From: Palsa-506 sp963786975
GTDB lineage: Bacteria > Actinomycetota > Actinomycetes > Streptosporangiales > Streptosporangiaceae
Assembly: GCA_963786975.1 (NCBI GenBank)
Contig: CAWBBE010000005.1
Coordinates: 558,001-622,000, forward strand
Length of the DNA: 64,000 nt
Direction of reading: 5' to 3'
Shown: one piece after another, positions 55,135 to 64,000 of the stretch
Layout: every line of letters begins with the position of its first letter
Numbering within the stretch: the stretch's first letter is position 1
Program-made: the position numbers and the translations under genes
Notes under the pieces: model-generated
Database searches by the model: none
What the model was told of the DNA's origin: nothing
Seen by the model: the letters and a program-made list of their open reading frames with translations, nothing else

Positions 55135-56178
55135 TCAGCCCTTGTTACTGCGGATGGTGATGTTGTAGAAGGGTAGCGTCGAGGTCGGATTCCTGATCAC
55201 CCGGAGCATGTAAGAGGCGGGCGGCACGCTCAGGTTGTGGCGCGGTAGCACGTTCCGCCAGTAGTGCCGGTCACGATTGAGGACGTTGTCGGTGATAGTG
55301 ACGTTGCGCGTTGCGGACGGTGCGATAGACCACACGTCGACCGGGTTGGCTGCGCGGTACACGTGGTTGCCGCGGAAGGTCGTGTCTGATGCGCCGATGT
55401 TGGCTGCCTTGTAGTAGCCCTTGATCCGGTTGCCGGTGATGCTGGCCCTGTCGTTGTGTACCTCGATCGCGCACGCGTAAGCGGCATGGCCGGTAAAGGT
55501 GTTATTGCTGATCACTGCGCCGACGCCGCTGGTATAGATCGACGAGTGATCGTGCATCGGGGCGTCGATGGTCCCTTTGAACGCATTGCCGCTGATCGTG
55601 ACGTCCGCCGTGGCGCCACCCGTCACGATCGTGTTGACGTTGTCGGTGTTGGCGAACCGGTCGCCAGTGAGCTTTATGCCGGTTCCGCGGGAGATGAATA
55701 CGACGAACCGTGGCCTGCCGCCCTGGTAGAGGGCCGTAACGCTGTGGATCGGGTTGCCTGCGGCGTTCTGGTCGAAAGTGACGCCGGTGATCTCCAGCCC
55801 GGACAGATCGGTGCTCCGGTTAGTCCCGGCGAGCACTGCGAAGTAGTTGCCTGAGCCGGAGGCGACCCGCAGCGTGGTGTGGTGGCCGATGATCCGCTCG
55901 CCCTGCCGCAGTTTCAGCGTGGGGCGGATGGTGAAGGTGCCGCGGGGGAGGTTCACGGTGCCGTTGACTGGGCTGTCGAGCAGGGCCTGGATGCGGGCGG
56001 TGGTCTTGGCGGGGGAGGAGGCGGTGGCGTGCCCGGCCGCGGCCTGGGCGGCCGGGGCGATGGCGGCGACGGAGAGGACGACCCCGGCGGTGACCGACGT
56101 TGCGATCGCGTACCTGGCGGCCCGGCGAAGCGCGCCGGCGGTGCTCTTGCTGCTGGTGTCCTGCGCCGTTCCGAACAT
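55135..56178 (-). CDS. Secreted right-handed beta-helix protein
   Basis: A 347-aa secreted protein: signal peptide (ATSVTAGVVLSVAAIAPAAQA, cleavage near residue 47), then a parallel beta-helix from residue 60 on: TVNLPRGTFTIRPTLKL, LEITGVTFDQNAAGN, GTGIKLTGDRFANTDNVNT, ATADVTISGNAFKGT, GAVISNNTFTGHAAYACAIEVHNDRASITGNRIKG, ATRNVTITDNVLNRD. This repeat pattern (NxF/NxI turns) is that of pectate lyase-like and NosD-like glycan-binding or cleaving proteins. No catalytic set can be assigned with confidence. Its position beside the polymer genes suggests a polysaccharide lyase or anchor. It has its own terminator, so it is a single-gene unit. Confidence 0.78.
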   Translation of the reverse strand: MFGTAQDTSSKSTAGALRRAARYAIATSVTAGVVLSVAAIAPAAQAAAGHATASSPAKTTARIQALLDSPVNGTVNLPRGTFTIRPTLKLRQGERIIGHHTTLRVASGSGNYFAVLAGTNRSTDLSGLEITGVTFDQNAAGNPIHSVTALYQGGRPRFVVFISRGTGIKLTGDRFANTDNVNTIVTGGATADVTISGNAFKGTIDAPMHDHSSIYTSGVGAVISNNTFTGHAAYACAIEVHNDRASITGNRIKGYYKAANIGASDTTFRGNHVYRAANPVDVWSIAPSATRNVTITDNVLNRDRHYWRNVLPRHNLSVPPASYMLRVIRNPTSTLPFYNITIRSNKG

Positions 56179-56508
56179 TTCGATCTCCCCCGAGACTTGG
56201 CTTCCTTCGGCCTGATCTCAGGGTCGGATTCGGCGGTTATCCCTACGGTGCGCGCAAGGTTGCACCCAGGTAGCAGCGGAAAGAGCTGTATTCCCGGACA
56301 GCCAGCCAGCCGGGACATCGGTATTAAACCGGAAGATTCCCGGCTAATTCCGTGGCTCCGAACGGGGGTTACCCCGGCTCGGGGCAGCAGGCATCGCAGG
56401 CTCAGTGCAGGGCGGACTGGGCAAGAATCATGCGAGGCGGCAAGCGCGTCGGCCGTGATCAGCCGCGGCCCGCCCGGTTATCGATAGCGGAGCAGTCTCG
56501 GTAACCGG
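56179..56508. other. Intergenic region, no gene seen
   Basis: About 330 bases between the beta-helix gene and the sugar dehydrogenase end; both genes read leftward. It should contain the beta-helix gene's promoter just left of the dehydrogenase stop, but I see no convincing -35/-10 pair and no terminator hairpin. Confidence 0.35.
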
Positions 56509-57936
56509 CTAAACGAGAGGCCGCTGCGGTGATATGTCCTCGGCTGCGGCGCCGAGGACCCGCCGCGGGACGCCTGCCCAGCAGCCGGCCGTGGTGATGC
56601 CGCGGCCGTCCAATAGCGCCCGGACGCCGGGCAGGTCGGCCGGCGTCAGGGCGGCGTACTCGGGGTGATCCGTGTGCACGATCGCAGCGTCGCACGGCTC
56701 GCCGATCCGGTACGGCTGCAGCCGGAGCCCACTCAGTTCGGCCTCGCTGTACAACGGGTCGTGCACTACCGGCCGGGCGCCGTGGCGGGCAAGCTCCTGC
56801 ACGACCGCGAAGACACCGGAGAACGCGGTCTCCTTCACGCCGCTCCGGTAGGCGGCGCCGAGGACGGCGACCCGCAGGCCGTCCAGCCCGCCGTCCAGTT
56901 CAGCGAGCAGCCGCACCGCATGGGCCGGCATGGCCTCATTGATCTCCCTCGCCACGGCCGGCAGCCGCGCGGCCGGATCGCCGGCCAGGTAGAGCCGCGG
57001 GTATACCGGGATGCAGTGCCCGCCGACGGAGATGCCGGGGCGGTGCAGGTGGCTGAACGGCTGGCTGTTGGCCGCCGCTATGACCTGATAGATATCGATC
57101 CCGGCAGCACCGGCGAAGCAGGCGAACTCGTTGGCCAGCGCTATGTTCACGTCGCGGTAGGTGGTCTCGGCCAGCTTGGTCAGCTCGGCGGCCTCGGTGC
57201 TGCCGAGATCCCACACGCCGTTCGGCCGGGCCAGGTCAGGCCGTTCGTCGAAGTCAAGCACGGACCGGTAGAAGGCAGCGGCGCGCTCGCCGCTGCAGGC
57301 ATCGATGCCGCCGACCAGCTTCGGGTAACGCCGGAGGTCGGCGAAGACCGTCCCGCTGGAGACCCGCTCCGGGCTATGGCACAGCATGAAGTCGAGGCCG
57401 GGCCGCAGCCCCGAGCCTGCGGCCAGGGCCGGTCCCAGCCGTTGCCGCGTGGTGTGCACGGGCAGCGTGGTCTCGTAACTGACCAGGCTGCCGGACCGCA
57501 GGCCGGCCGCGACGCTCGCAGTGGCCGCATCGATGGCGCCGTAGTCCGGCTGGCCGGCCTCGTCGGTCACCAGCGGCACGACCACGATCACGACCTCGCT
57601 GTCAGCTACCGCCGAGGTCGTATCGGCGGTCGCGGACAGCAGCCCGGCCCTGATCACCCCGGCAAGCCGCCCCGCCAGGCCGGGCTCGCCGGGGAAGGGC
57701 ACCTGGCCGCCGGACACGAGGTCCACCACCCGGGGGTTCACGTCGGTGCCGCGCACCCGCAGTCCCTGGCCCGCGATCTGGACGGCAAGCGGCAGGCCGA
57801 TCTTGCCCAGCCCCACTACGGTAACCCGGCATGGCGCAGCGCCGGCCGGGCGGCTCGCCGCGCTCAGCGCGCCCGCCGGGGTGCCCCCGCTGGCCATGCT
57901 GACCGCGCTGGCCGCCGGGTAAGCCGTGCGGGTCAC
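56509..57936 (-). CDS. UDP-sugar (HexNAc) 6-dehydrogenase
   Basis: A 475-aa nucleotide-sugar dehydrogenase. After an Ala-rich head of about 37 residues come the NAD site VTVVGLGKIGLPLAV, the substrate-linked segments VSYETTLPVHTTRQRLGPAL and CHSPERVSSG, central helix TKLAETTYRDVNIALANEFA, and the catalytic Cys in GISVGGHCIPVYPRLYL. Members oxidise UDP-GlcNAc or UDP-ManNAc at C6 to the uronic acid in two NAD-dependent steps. The GTG at 57936 overlaps the preceding oxidoreductase stop (GTGA). In WbpA/B/E-type pathways this enzyme makes the uronic acid that the Gfo/Idh and DegT enzymes modify. Confidence 0.88.
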   Translation of the reverse strand: MTRTAYPAASAVSMASGGTPAGALSAASRPAGAAPCRVTVVGLGKIGLPLAVQIAGQGLRVRGTDVNPRVVDLVSGGQVPFPGEPGLAGRLAGVIRAGLLSATADTTSAVADSEVVIVVVPLVTDEAGQPDYGAIDAATASVAAGLRSGSLVSYETTLPVHTTRQRLGPALAAGSGLRPGLDFMLCHSPERVSSGTVFADLRRYPKLVGGIDACSGERAAAFYRSVLDFDERPDLARPNGVWDLGSTEAAELTKLAETTYRDVNIALANEFACFAGAAGIDIYQVIAAANSQPFSHLHRPGISVGGHCIPVYPRLYLAGDPAARLPAVAREINEAMPAHAVRLLAELDGGLDGLRVAVLGAAYRSGVKETAFSGVFAVVQELARHGARPVVHDPLYSEAELSGLRLQPYRIGEPCDAAIVHTDHPEYAALTPADLPGVRALLDGRGITTAGCWAGVPRRVLGAAAEDISPQRPLV

Positions 57937-58988
57937 TGCGCTGCCCAGGGCTGGCTGGCCAGCGCAGGGGCCGGCACGTCAGGGACACCCGTGCCGCTGG
58001 CGGCGATCCGGACGGCGTTGCCGTCCCTGGCCGCGGCAAGCACCGCCATCGCGACCTCGACCGTCTCGACACCCTGCCACATGGTGACGATGTCAGCGGG
58101 TTTCCCCAGCACGGCGTCGCGGAAGTTCTCCAGTTCGGTCGCCAGCGGCTCGCGCTTGGCCACGGCATAGCGGATCAGGTCGCCTTCTGATGCGCCCTGG
58201 AACGGGTGGCCGGGCGGGGCTGCCGTGGTGACCGTGCCGTTGCGGTGGAACCACAGCTCGGTGCCGAGCGCGTCGGCGATCAGGCATCCGCGGTGCCCGG
58301 TCACCGTGACGACCCGCTCCTTCATCGGGGACAGCCAGTTCACCAGGTGGCTGGTGATCGTGCCGTCGGAGAGCATGCCGCTGACCGCGACCAGATCCTC
58401 GTGCGGGCCGCCGCTCGGGCGCCCGGCGAATGCCGACACGCTGAGATACCGGCTGCCGGTCACCCACTGGGTGAAGTCGATGTCGTGGGTGGCGAGGTCC
58501 ATCACCACCCCGACATCCCGGATCCGCGCCGGGAACGGTCCCTGGCGGCGGGTCGCGATCTGGAAGACCGGCCCGAGCTCGCCCTGGCCGAGCCGGGCGC
58601 GCAGGGCACGCAGCGCCGGGCTGTATCTCTCGATGTGCCCGACGCACCCGACCAGCCGCCGTTCGCTGAATGCCTCCGCCAGCAGCCGCGCGCTCGCCGC
58701 GTCAGGTGCCAGCGGCTTCTCGATCAGGGTATGCACGTCGGCCTCGGCCAGCCGGAGCCCGATGTCCGCATGCATTAGCGTGGGCACGGCGATCACGCAG
58801 ATGTCGAGGCCGAGCGAGAGCAGGTCGTCCAGGTCGGCCGCGGCGGAAACCGAGCGGGCCGCGGTGCGGGCCCGCGGATCCGGGTCGATCGCGCCGACCA
58901 GCTCGACCCCGGGCAGGTCCCCGAGCACCCTGGCGTGATGCCGTCCCATCGTGCCCAGGCCGACCAGTCCCGCTCGCAGCCGCCTCAC
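57933..58988 (-). CDS. Gfo/Idh/MocA-family oxidoreductase (WbpB-like)
   Basis: A 351-aa NAD-dependent dehydrogenase: AGLVGLGTMGRHHARVLGDLPGVELVGAIDPDP (nucleotide site), the EKPLAPDAASARLLAEAF motif with the EKP Lys, VGHIERYSPALRALR, and VMDLATHDIDFTQWVTGSRY. GHIERYSPA is typical of the 3-dehydrogenases of aminated uronic acid pathways. The GTG at 58988 overlaps the DegT stop (GTGA) and the stop overlaps the next gene's GTG, so three genes are translationally linked. The open frame continues far upstream but that part belongs to the aminotransferase. I infer oxidation at C3 of a UDP-GlcNAcA-like sugar. Confidence 0.88.
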   Translation of the reverse strand: MRRLRAGLVGLGTMGRHHARVLGDLPGVELVGAIDPDPRARTAARSVSAAADLDDLLSLGLDICVIAVPTLMHADIGLRLAEADVHTLIEKPLAPDAASARLLAEAFSERRLVGCVGHIERYSPALRALRARLGQGELGPVFQIATRRQGPFPARIRDVGVVMDLATHDIDFTQWVTGSRYLSVSAFAGRPSGGPHEDLVAVSGMLSDGTITSHLVNWLSPMKERVVTVTGHRGCLIADALGTELWFHRNGTVTTAAPPGHPFQGASEGDLIRYAVAKREPLATELENFRDAVLGKPADIVTMWQGVETVEVAMAVLAAARDGNAVRIAASGTGVPDVPAPALASQPWAAQ

Positions 58989-60174
58989 CTGGCGGGCCTG
59001 GGCATAGCCGCTGGCCTTGGCGCACCATCCGGAGGACGAGGGCTGGCCACCGGGCGCGCGGACGGGCCGGCTACCCCGGCGTGGCTGACGGCTTCCTCGA
59101 CTGCCCCGGCGATCTGGGCAAGCTCGCCGGCCGTGAGCCGGGAGTGCATGGGGATCGAGAGCATCCGCGCGGCGGCTGCCTCGGTGCGCGGAAGACGCGG
59201 CTGACTGCTGGCAAAGATCGGCTGCAGGTGCGCGGGCGGAAAGTAGATCCTGTGCCTCGATACCGGCCCGCTGCAGGTGATTCAGCACGGCATCCCGGTC
59301 CGCGGCCACCAGGCAGGTGTAAAGCATGTGCGGGGACCTGGCATGCGGCATCTGGAACGGCGGAGTGATCCCGGGAACAGGTTCCAGGCGGCGGCTCATC
59401 CAGTCCGCGTTGGCGCGCTTGCGCTGCAGGATCGCGTCGAGCTTGCGGAGCTGTACCCGCCCGATGGCCGCCTGCATCTCGGTAAGCCGCCAGTTATAGC
59501 CGATCAGCACGTGCTCGTACTGCCGCGCCTGCCCGTGGTTGCGCAGCAGCCGCAGCCTGGCGGCTGTCTCCGCGTCGTTGGTGAGCACCATCCCGCCCTC
59601 GCCCGCCGTGATGTTCTTGGTCGGCGTGAAGCTGAACATGGCCGACTTGCCGAACGTACCGACCGGCACGGCCGCGGAACTCGGCCCCGGCCGCCTGCGC
59701 GGCGTCCTCTAGCAGCAGCAGCCCGTGCTCGGCACATGCCTTTTGCAACTGGTCGAGTTCGCCCGGCTGGCCGGCATAGTGCACGGTCAGCACGGCGCGG
59801 GTCCGCCTGGTGACCAGCCTGGGTATCTCGCCAGGATCCAGGTTGAACGACCGCTGGTCGATGTCGGCGAAGACCGGGGTCGCGCCCACGTGCGCGACGC
59901 TGGTAGCGGTCGAGACGAAGGTCATCGACGGGACGATCACCTCGTCGCCCGGGCCGATGTCCTCGGCCAGCAGCATGGCCGCGAGAGCGGCGGTGCCGGT
60001 GCAGAATGTCACGCCGTGTGCCGCGCCGTGCCGGCCGGCGAATTCCCGCTCGAATGCCGCGTTCTGCCCGCCGCCGGTCAGCGTGCCGCTGGTCAGCACC
60101 TCGCGAACCGCCTCGATTTCCTCCTCGCCGATATCGGGCTTGGCCAGCCGTATCCGTGGCGCAACATCCGGCAC
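58985..60174 (-). CDS. DegT/DnrJ/EryC1-family aminotransferase (WbpE-like), frame breaks near 59680 and 59255
   Basis: A PLP aminotransferase of about 395 aa. Start proposed at GTG 60174 (VPDVAPRIRLAKPDIGEEEI) because GAGGAAAGG lies nine bases upstream. Then TGTAALAAMLLAEDIGPGDEVIVPSMTFVSTATSVAHVGATPVFADID, LLLLEDAAQAAGAEFRG, and after one break GTFGKSAMFSFTPTKNITAGEGGMV with the PLP Lys in TKN, NYRLTEMQAAIG-like NWRLTEMQAAIG. After a second break the tail reads RIYFPPAHLQPIF to TGA 58985-58987. The downstream frame of the sugar transferase runs into it without a stop. It should transaminate a 3-keto uronic acid sugar nucleotide. Confidence 0.78.
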
Positions 60175-60897
60175 GACAGACCGCCTTTCCTCGGTTTGCG
60201 AAATGGGATCGAAGCGCGCGTGGCCAGCCACGCCGTCGCCGCCCAGGACCGTCCAGGCAGTGCGGGCGATGACCGCCAGGTCGAGCCGGAGGCTCTGCCG
60301 CTCGACATACCGCAGGTCCCACTCGATGCGCTGGCTCCAGCTCATCCGGTTGCGGCCGTTGACCTGCGCCAGGCCGGTGAGCCCCGGCCGCACCCGTAGC
60401 CGGCGCAGCTGCCGCGGGTCATAGCGGAGGATCTGGTAGGTAAGCGTCGGGCGCGGGCCGACCACGCTCATCTCGCCGCGCAGCACGTTGATCAGCTGGG
60501 GGAGCTCGTCGACCGACATCCGGCGCAGCAGCCGGCCGACCCTGGTGATGCTGCCGGGCTCGGCGAAGCCGCTGCCGTGCTGCCCGGCCCCGCTCATGGT
60601 CCGCAGCTTGAACAGCACGAAAGGGCTGCCGTCCCGGCCGGCCCGCACCTGCCGGAAGAGCACCGGCGTGCCGTCCTCGATCAGGATCGCCGCGGCGCAG
60701 ACCGCGCCGAGTACCAGCGCCGGAATGGCGGCCAGGGCCAGTACCGCCAGGTCGAGCAAGCGCTTCCCCGGATAGTGCGCGCGCCGGGCGGCGCGGACGG
60801 CGCGGCTGCCGGGATGCCGGCCAGGCCGGCCGCCGCGATAGCCGCTCGCAGGCCTTGGGAACTCGCGCTGGGCCGCAGCCCTGCTCCGGGTCAGCAT
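60175..60897 (-). CDS. Undecaprenyl-phosphate sugar-1-phosphate transferase (initiating enzyme)
   Basis: A bacterial sugar transferase of the WcaJ/WbaP type, catalytic domain without the N-terminal helices: one membrane segment (LLDLAVLALAAIPALVLGAVCAAA), then KLRTM, FAEPGSITRVGRLLRRMSVDELPQLINVLRGEMSVVGPRPT and RPGLTGLAQVNGRNRMSW. It starts polymer synthesis by moving a sugar phosphate from UDP-sugar to undecaprenyl phosphate. The ATG at 60897 abuts a TAG of the dehydratase frame. No stop occurs before the DegT GTG, so it is open into the aminotransferase; the boundary given assumes initiation at 60174. A true fusion or a lost stop through an indel are both possible. Confidence 0.82.
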
Positions 60898-62770
60898 CTA
60901 ACCGCGCCTGGGAGGGTATGAGCCCGGGCAGTGTGCTGCACGCGGCGCGGGCCAGGGCCGCCCGCAGCGCGCCGGGCTCGGCCCCCGGGTGCAGGCCCGC
61001 GATCCGGGCCGGCGCCAGCGGCGGCACCGGCACGTGCCTGATCAGCGGGTGTTGCGGCCTGTCGTCCACCTCGTCGCGGCCGAGCAGGTCCTCGGCGAGC
61101 TTCTCGCCGGGGCGCAGGCCGGTGTACACGATGTCGATCTCGCGGCCTGCATCGGCGGCAAGCCGCCGGGCGATGTCCGCGATACGCACCTGCTCGCCCA
61201 TGTCGAGCACCAGGACCTCGCCGCCGCGGCCGATCACGGTGGCCTGCAGGACTAGCTGAACCGCCTCATCGGCGGTCATGAAGTACCTGCTGACCTCCGG
61301 ATGCGTCACGGTGACCGGGCCGCCGGACGCGACCTGGGCGGTGAGCGCGGTAAGCACCGAGCCGCGGCTGCCGAGCACGTTGCCGAACCGGACGCTCAGG
61401 TAGGTCCCGGCAGCCCGGCTGGCCATGTCGGCGGTGAGCCGTTCGGCCACCCGCTTCGAGTAGCCGAGCACGCATACCGGGTTGGCGGCCTTGTCCGTGG
61501 AGATGTTCACGAACGACTCAACCCCGCAGGCCGCGGCGGCCTCCAGCACGGTGAGCGTGCCCCGCACGTTGGTCTGCAGCGCCTCGGCCGGGTACCGCTC
61601 CAGCAGCGGCAAGTGCTTGAGCGCCGCGGCGTGAAACACGATCTGCGGCCTGAGCTGCTCGAATACCTGGCGGATCCGGCGAGGGTCGCGGATGTCCGCC
61701 AGCGTTGCCTCGTCGGTGTCCAGCAGCGCCCGGCCGTGCAGCGCCAGCTGGATGGCATGCAGCGCGGACTCGTCCCGGTCCAGCATGATCAGTTCAGCCG
61801 GGCCGAACCGGTGCAGCTGGCGGCAGAGCTCTGAGCCGATGGACCCGCCGGCGCCGGTGACCAGGATCCGCTGGCCGGCGAACTTGCCGGCCACGTCGGC
61901 CAGGTCGGTTTCCACCGGCCGGCGTCCGAGCAGGTCGGCGATCTGCGGGTCGCGTACACCGTCGATGCGCGCCCGGCCGCTGAGCAGTTCCTTGACCGAA
62001 GGGATCACCTTCGGCGCCAGGCCGCAGTCCTCGGCCTGCGCCGTCAGCTCGCGGATTGCCGCTCCGCTCGCCCGGGCGATGGCGATGACAAGCACCGATG
62101 CGCCGGTTGCCGCGGCGGCGGCCGCCATCTGGTCGCGGCCGCCGAGGACCGGAATCCCGCGGATCCGCATCCGCCGGAGTGCCGGGTCGTCGTCGAGTAT
62201 CGCCACCGGCCGGTACTCGGAGCCGTGCTGGCCAGTCAGCCGGCGCACGAGCTCGGTACCGGCACTGCCACCGCCGAAGACGATGACCTTCACCGCCGAT
62301 GACGCCGCCGCCCTGGACCGCTGCCGGACGGCGAACGCCACGTACCGTGATCCGAGCATCACTGGCACGACGAACGCCGTCGCGCCCGCGACCGTGACGA
62401 ACGGCTCGCCCTGGCCGGGGATCAGTACGCCGCTGAGCACCGCGAGACCCAGCGCCGTGCCGCAGGCTGCCGTCACGACTGCGACAACCTCGGTGAGACT
62501 ACCGCGCTGATTCCGCTGCCGGTATAGCCCGCCGAGCAGGCCGCAGGCAACCACGGCGAGGCCAGTGGCCAGCGCGGCGCGGACGATCACGGATGGCCCG
62601 GGTACCGGGCCGTCCAGGTCACGGGTGACCCAGCCGGCCGCCAGCAGCCCGCACAGCCAGGCGGTCACGTCGTGCCCGGCTTCCAGCCCGATCCGGTTCC
62701 ACTGCCGTGTCAGGTGCGGCTGCGGCGGCCGCCAGCACGCGCCGTCAGCCTGCACCGCCTCGTTGCTCAT
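60898..62770 (-). CDS. CapD/FlaA1-like nucleotide-sugar 4,6-dehydratase, C-terminal frame break likely
   Basis: A membrane-bound NDP-sugar epimerase/dehydratase of about 620 aa. Four N-terminal helices (residues 30-150), a CoA-binding-like domain (VKVIVFGGGSAGTELVRRLTG), then the SDR domain: ILVTGAGGSIGSELCRQLHRFGPAELIMLDRDESAL, IVFHAAALKHLPLLERYPAEALQTNVRGT, FVNISTDKAANPVCVLGYSKRVAERL, VRFGNVLGSRGSV. The family's Met/Tyr before the Lys appears as LGYSK. The frame as given runs on into the sugar transferase; a TAG at 60898-60900 adjacent to its ATG is the natural end after a one-base shift near 60900-60990. ATG at 62770 is chosen; longer starts overlap the divergent promoter. Confidence 0.8.
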
Positions 62771-62953
62771 CCGCGCCGCCCGGCCCGGCCCGGCGCCACC
62801 GCGGATGCCGGCATCACGAGTTTCGCCTGCACGCCATCCCCCCGAATCGCAACCGACCCGTACTCTCAGATACATTGCCCTTGGTAGTTATGCAACTACG
62901 ATACGTAATCTAAACTGGGCGCAATCATCCGCACAGGGAGGACGGACCCCGAG

Positions 62954-64000
62954 GTGGACGTAAGAACGTTCCTCCAGTTGCTGCGCAATCACTGGAAGCT
63001 GATTACCGCGGTGACCGTGCTCGCGGGCGTGGCCAGCGGCCTGCTCACCGCGCGGATGACCCCCCGCTACGCATCGAGCGTCTCGTTCTACGTGTCGGCG
63101 CAGACCAACACGACCGATCCGGCCATGGCCTACCAGGGCGCGCTGCTCTCCCAGCAGGCCGTACAGTCCTACGCCGACCTGCTGACCGGGCCGCGGCTGG
63201 CCGGCTCCGTCATCAGTTACCTCGGCCTGCCGATGACGCCGGCCCAGCTGTCAGCGGAGGTGACCGCCCGGTCCATCCCGCAGACTGTGCTGCTGACCGC
63301 CACGGTGACCGATACCTCCGCCCGGCGGGCGCGGGAGTATGCCACCGCTCTCGGCATCAGGTTCGTCCGGCTGGTGTCGGTGCTCGAGCGCCCGCCGGGA
63401 AGCAAGCACGCGACGGTCCGGGTCACCGTGGTCGCGCCGGCCACCCTGCCGACCGCGCCGGTTTCCCCCAATCCGGTCCGGAACATCAGCATCGCGGTCC
63501 TGCTCGGCCTGCTGATCGGCATCTCACTCGCCGCGGTGCGCCGCTCGCTCGACACCACGATCAAGTCGGCCGAGCAACTGACCGCCGTCACGAACGGGCG
63601 GCCGGTCATCGGCTCGGTCCCGTTCGACTCCGCCGCGCGCAAGCACCCGCTGGTCACCGGCGACGGCCCGCAGGAGCGGCGGGCCGAGGCCTACCGCAAG
63701 ATACGCACCAACCTGGAATTCATCGACATCGACGTTCCGCACAAGGCGCTGCTGTTGACCAGCTGCCTCGTCAACGAGGGCAAGAGCTCGACGGTCTGCA
63801 ACCTGGCGATCATGCAAGCCCAGTTCGGCAAGCGGGTGGTCGTGGTCGAAGCTGACCTGCGGCGGCCGCGGGCATCGGGCTATCTCGGCCTGCCCAGCAG
63901 CATCGGCGTAACCGATGTGCTGATCGGCAAGGTCACCGTCGACGAGGCCATCCAGACCTGGGGCCGCGACCTGTTCGACGTGCTGGCCAGCGGGCCGACG
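62954..64000 (+). CDS. Wzz-like chain-length regulator fused to BY-kinase (3' end beyond window)
   Basis: At least 349 aa, cut by the window edge. From the GTG at 62954 (AGGGAGG upstream): a Wzz/CpsC-type domain with two membrane helices (about residues 15-32 and 178-196) and a loop between them, ending PVSPNPVRNISIAVLLGLLIG, the Pro-rich motif of this family. The cytoplasmic kinase follows: EAYRKIRTNLEFIDID, Walker A as SCLVNEGKSS (about 270-279) and Walker A' as VVVVEADLRRPR (about 292-303). Usual forms are PGEGKS and DADLRRP; the variants here lack the loop Gly and the first Asp. It controls polymer length and export of the cluster's product. Divergent from the dehydratase. Confidence 0.85.
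   Translation, partial: MDVRTFLQLLRNHWKLITAVTVLAGVASGLLTARMTPRYASSVSFYVSAQTNTTDPAMAYQGALLSQQAVQSYADLLTGPRLAGSVISYLGLPMTPAQLSAEVTARSIPQTVLLTATVTDTSARRAREYATALGIRFVRLVSVLERPPGSKHATVRVTVVAPATLPTAPVSPNPVRNISIAVLLGLLIGISLAAVRRSLDTTIKSAEQLTAVTNGRPVIGSVPFDSAARKHPLVTGDGPQERRAEAYRKIRTNLEFIDIDVPHKALLLTSCLVNEGKSSTVCNLAIMQAQFGKRVVVVEADLRRPRASGYLGLPSSIGVTDVLIGKVTVDEAIQTWGRDLFDVLASGPT

Noticed and set aside
57933..59669. A single 578-aa protein joining aminotransferase and Gfo/Idh parts
   Set aside because: The aminotransferase tail is found in another frame ending in TGA at 58985, overlapped by the GTG of the oxidoreductase. The apparent fusion comes from frame breaks.
60419..62875. An 818-aa reading of the CapD-like protein
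   Set aside because: Residues beyond about 620 are the sugar transferase gene in the wrong frame; a TAG adjoining the next ATG is the likely true end. The N-terminal 35 residues before the ATG at 62770 are also unsupported.

Overview
The window is high-GC (about 70%) actinobacterial chromosome, probably a filamentous or soil actinomycete. The evidence is GTG/TTG starts, 4-nt GTGA/ATGA stop-start overlaps, a Kdp locus of actinobacterial type and GC-saturated third codon positions. I see no rRNA, tRNA, CRISPR array, transposase or phage gene. The stretch 47-55 kb is visibly less GC-rich than the rest.

0-8 kb: a partial agmatinase-family gene, a PAP2 phosphatase with a frameshift, then a tightly coupled four-gene operon (1831-7825). 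It encodes an OpuAC-type binding lipoprotein, a PAP2-like/kinase fusion, a canonical PAP2 phosphatase and a kinase-like/LPG-synthase-type flippase fusion. One PAP2 domain and one kinase domain keep their catalytic motifs; the other copy of each has lost them.

8-32 kb: a PhyH dioxygenase, an Lrp regulator and a potassium region. The latter holds an orphan KdpD-like DUF4118 sensor module, a DUF2254 protein, a KimA-like K+ importer cut short by an in-frame amber codon, and a Kdp operon (small peptide, kdpF, A, B, C, response regulator, kdpD, second response regulator). Then come a hydrolase, a DUF899 gene with a duplicated 3' end, a BNR-repeat/MoaD pair, a degenerate SDR, an AHSA1/ArsR pair and a HAD phosphatase.

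32-64 kb: a surface-polysaccharide region. A second copy of the HAD gene at 41.3 kb, with the first at 32.2 kb, brackets a plus-strand cassette of envelope glycosylation genes (GT87-like, DUF2079, GT2-methyltransferase fusion, SMR-type transporter). Next come two GT4 enzymes, a Wzy-like polymerase, a Wzx-like flippase and another GT4. An unusual acyl module follows (ACP, FabG-like SDR, AMP ligase, LuxE, LuxC, PglD-like acyltransferase, AcpS), then a methyltransferase and a secreted beta-helix protein. The end holds the sugar-nucleotide and initiation genes: UDP-sugar dehydrogenase, Gfo/Idh, DegT aminotransferase, initiating sugar transferase, CapD-type dehydratase and a Wzz/BY-kinase that runs off the window.

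About twenty single-base frame breaks lie in 1.1-3.1 kb and 36-61 kb, while 5-36 kb, including all kdp genes, is clean. Most are repaired by one base, which suggests sequencing indels, but 48.9-54.8 kb also contains an apparent gene-joining deletion and may be genuinely decaying. Genes affected are given as whole loci with the break positions stated.
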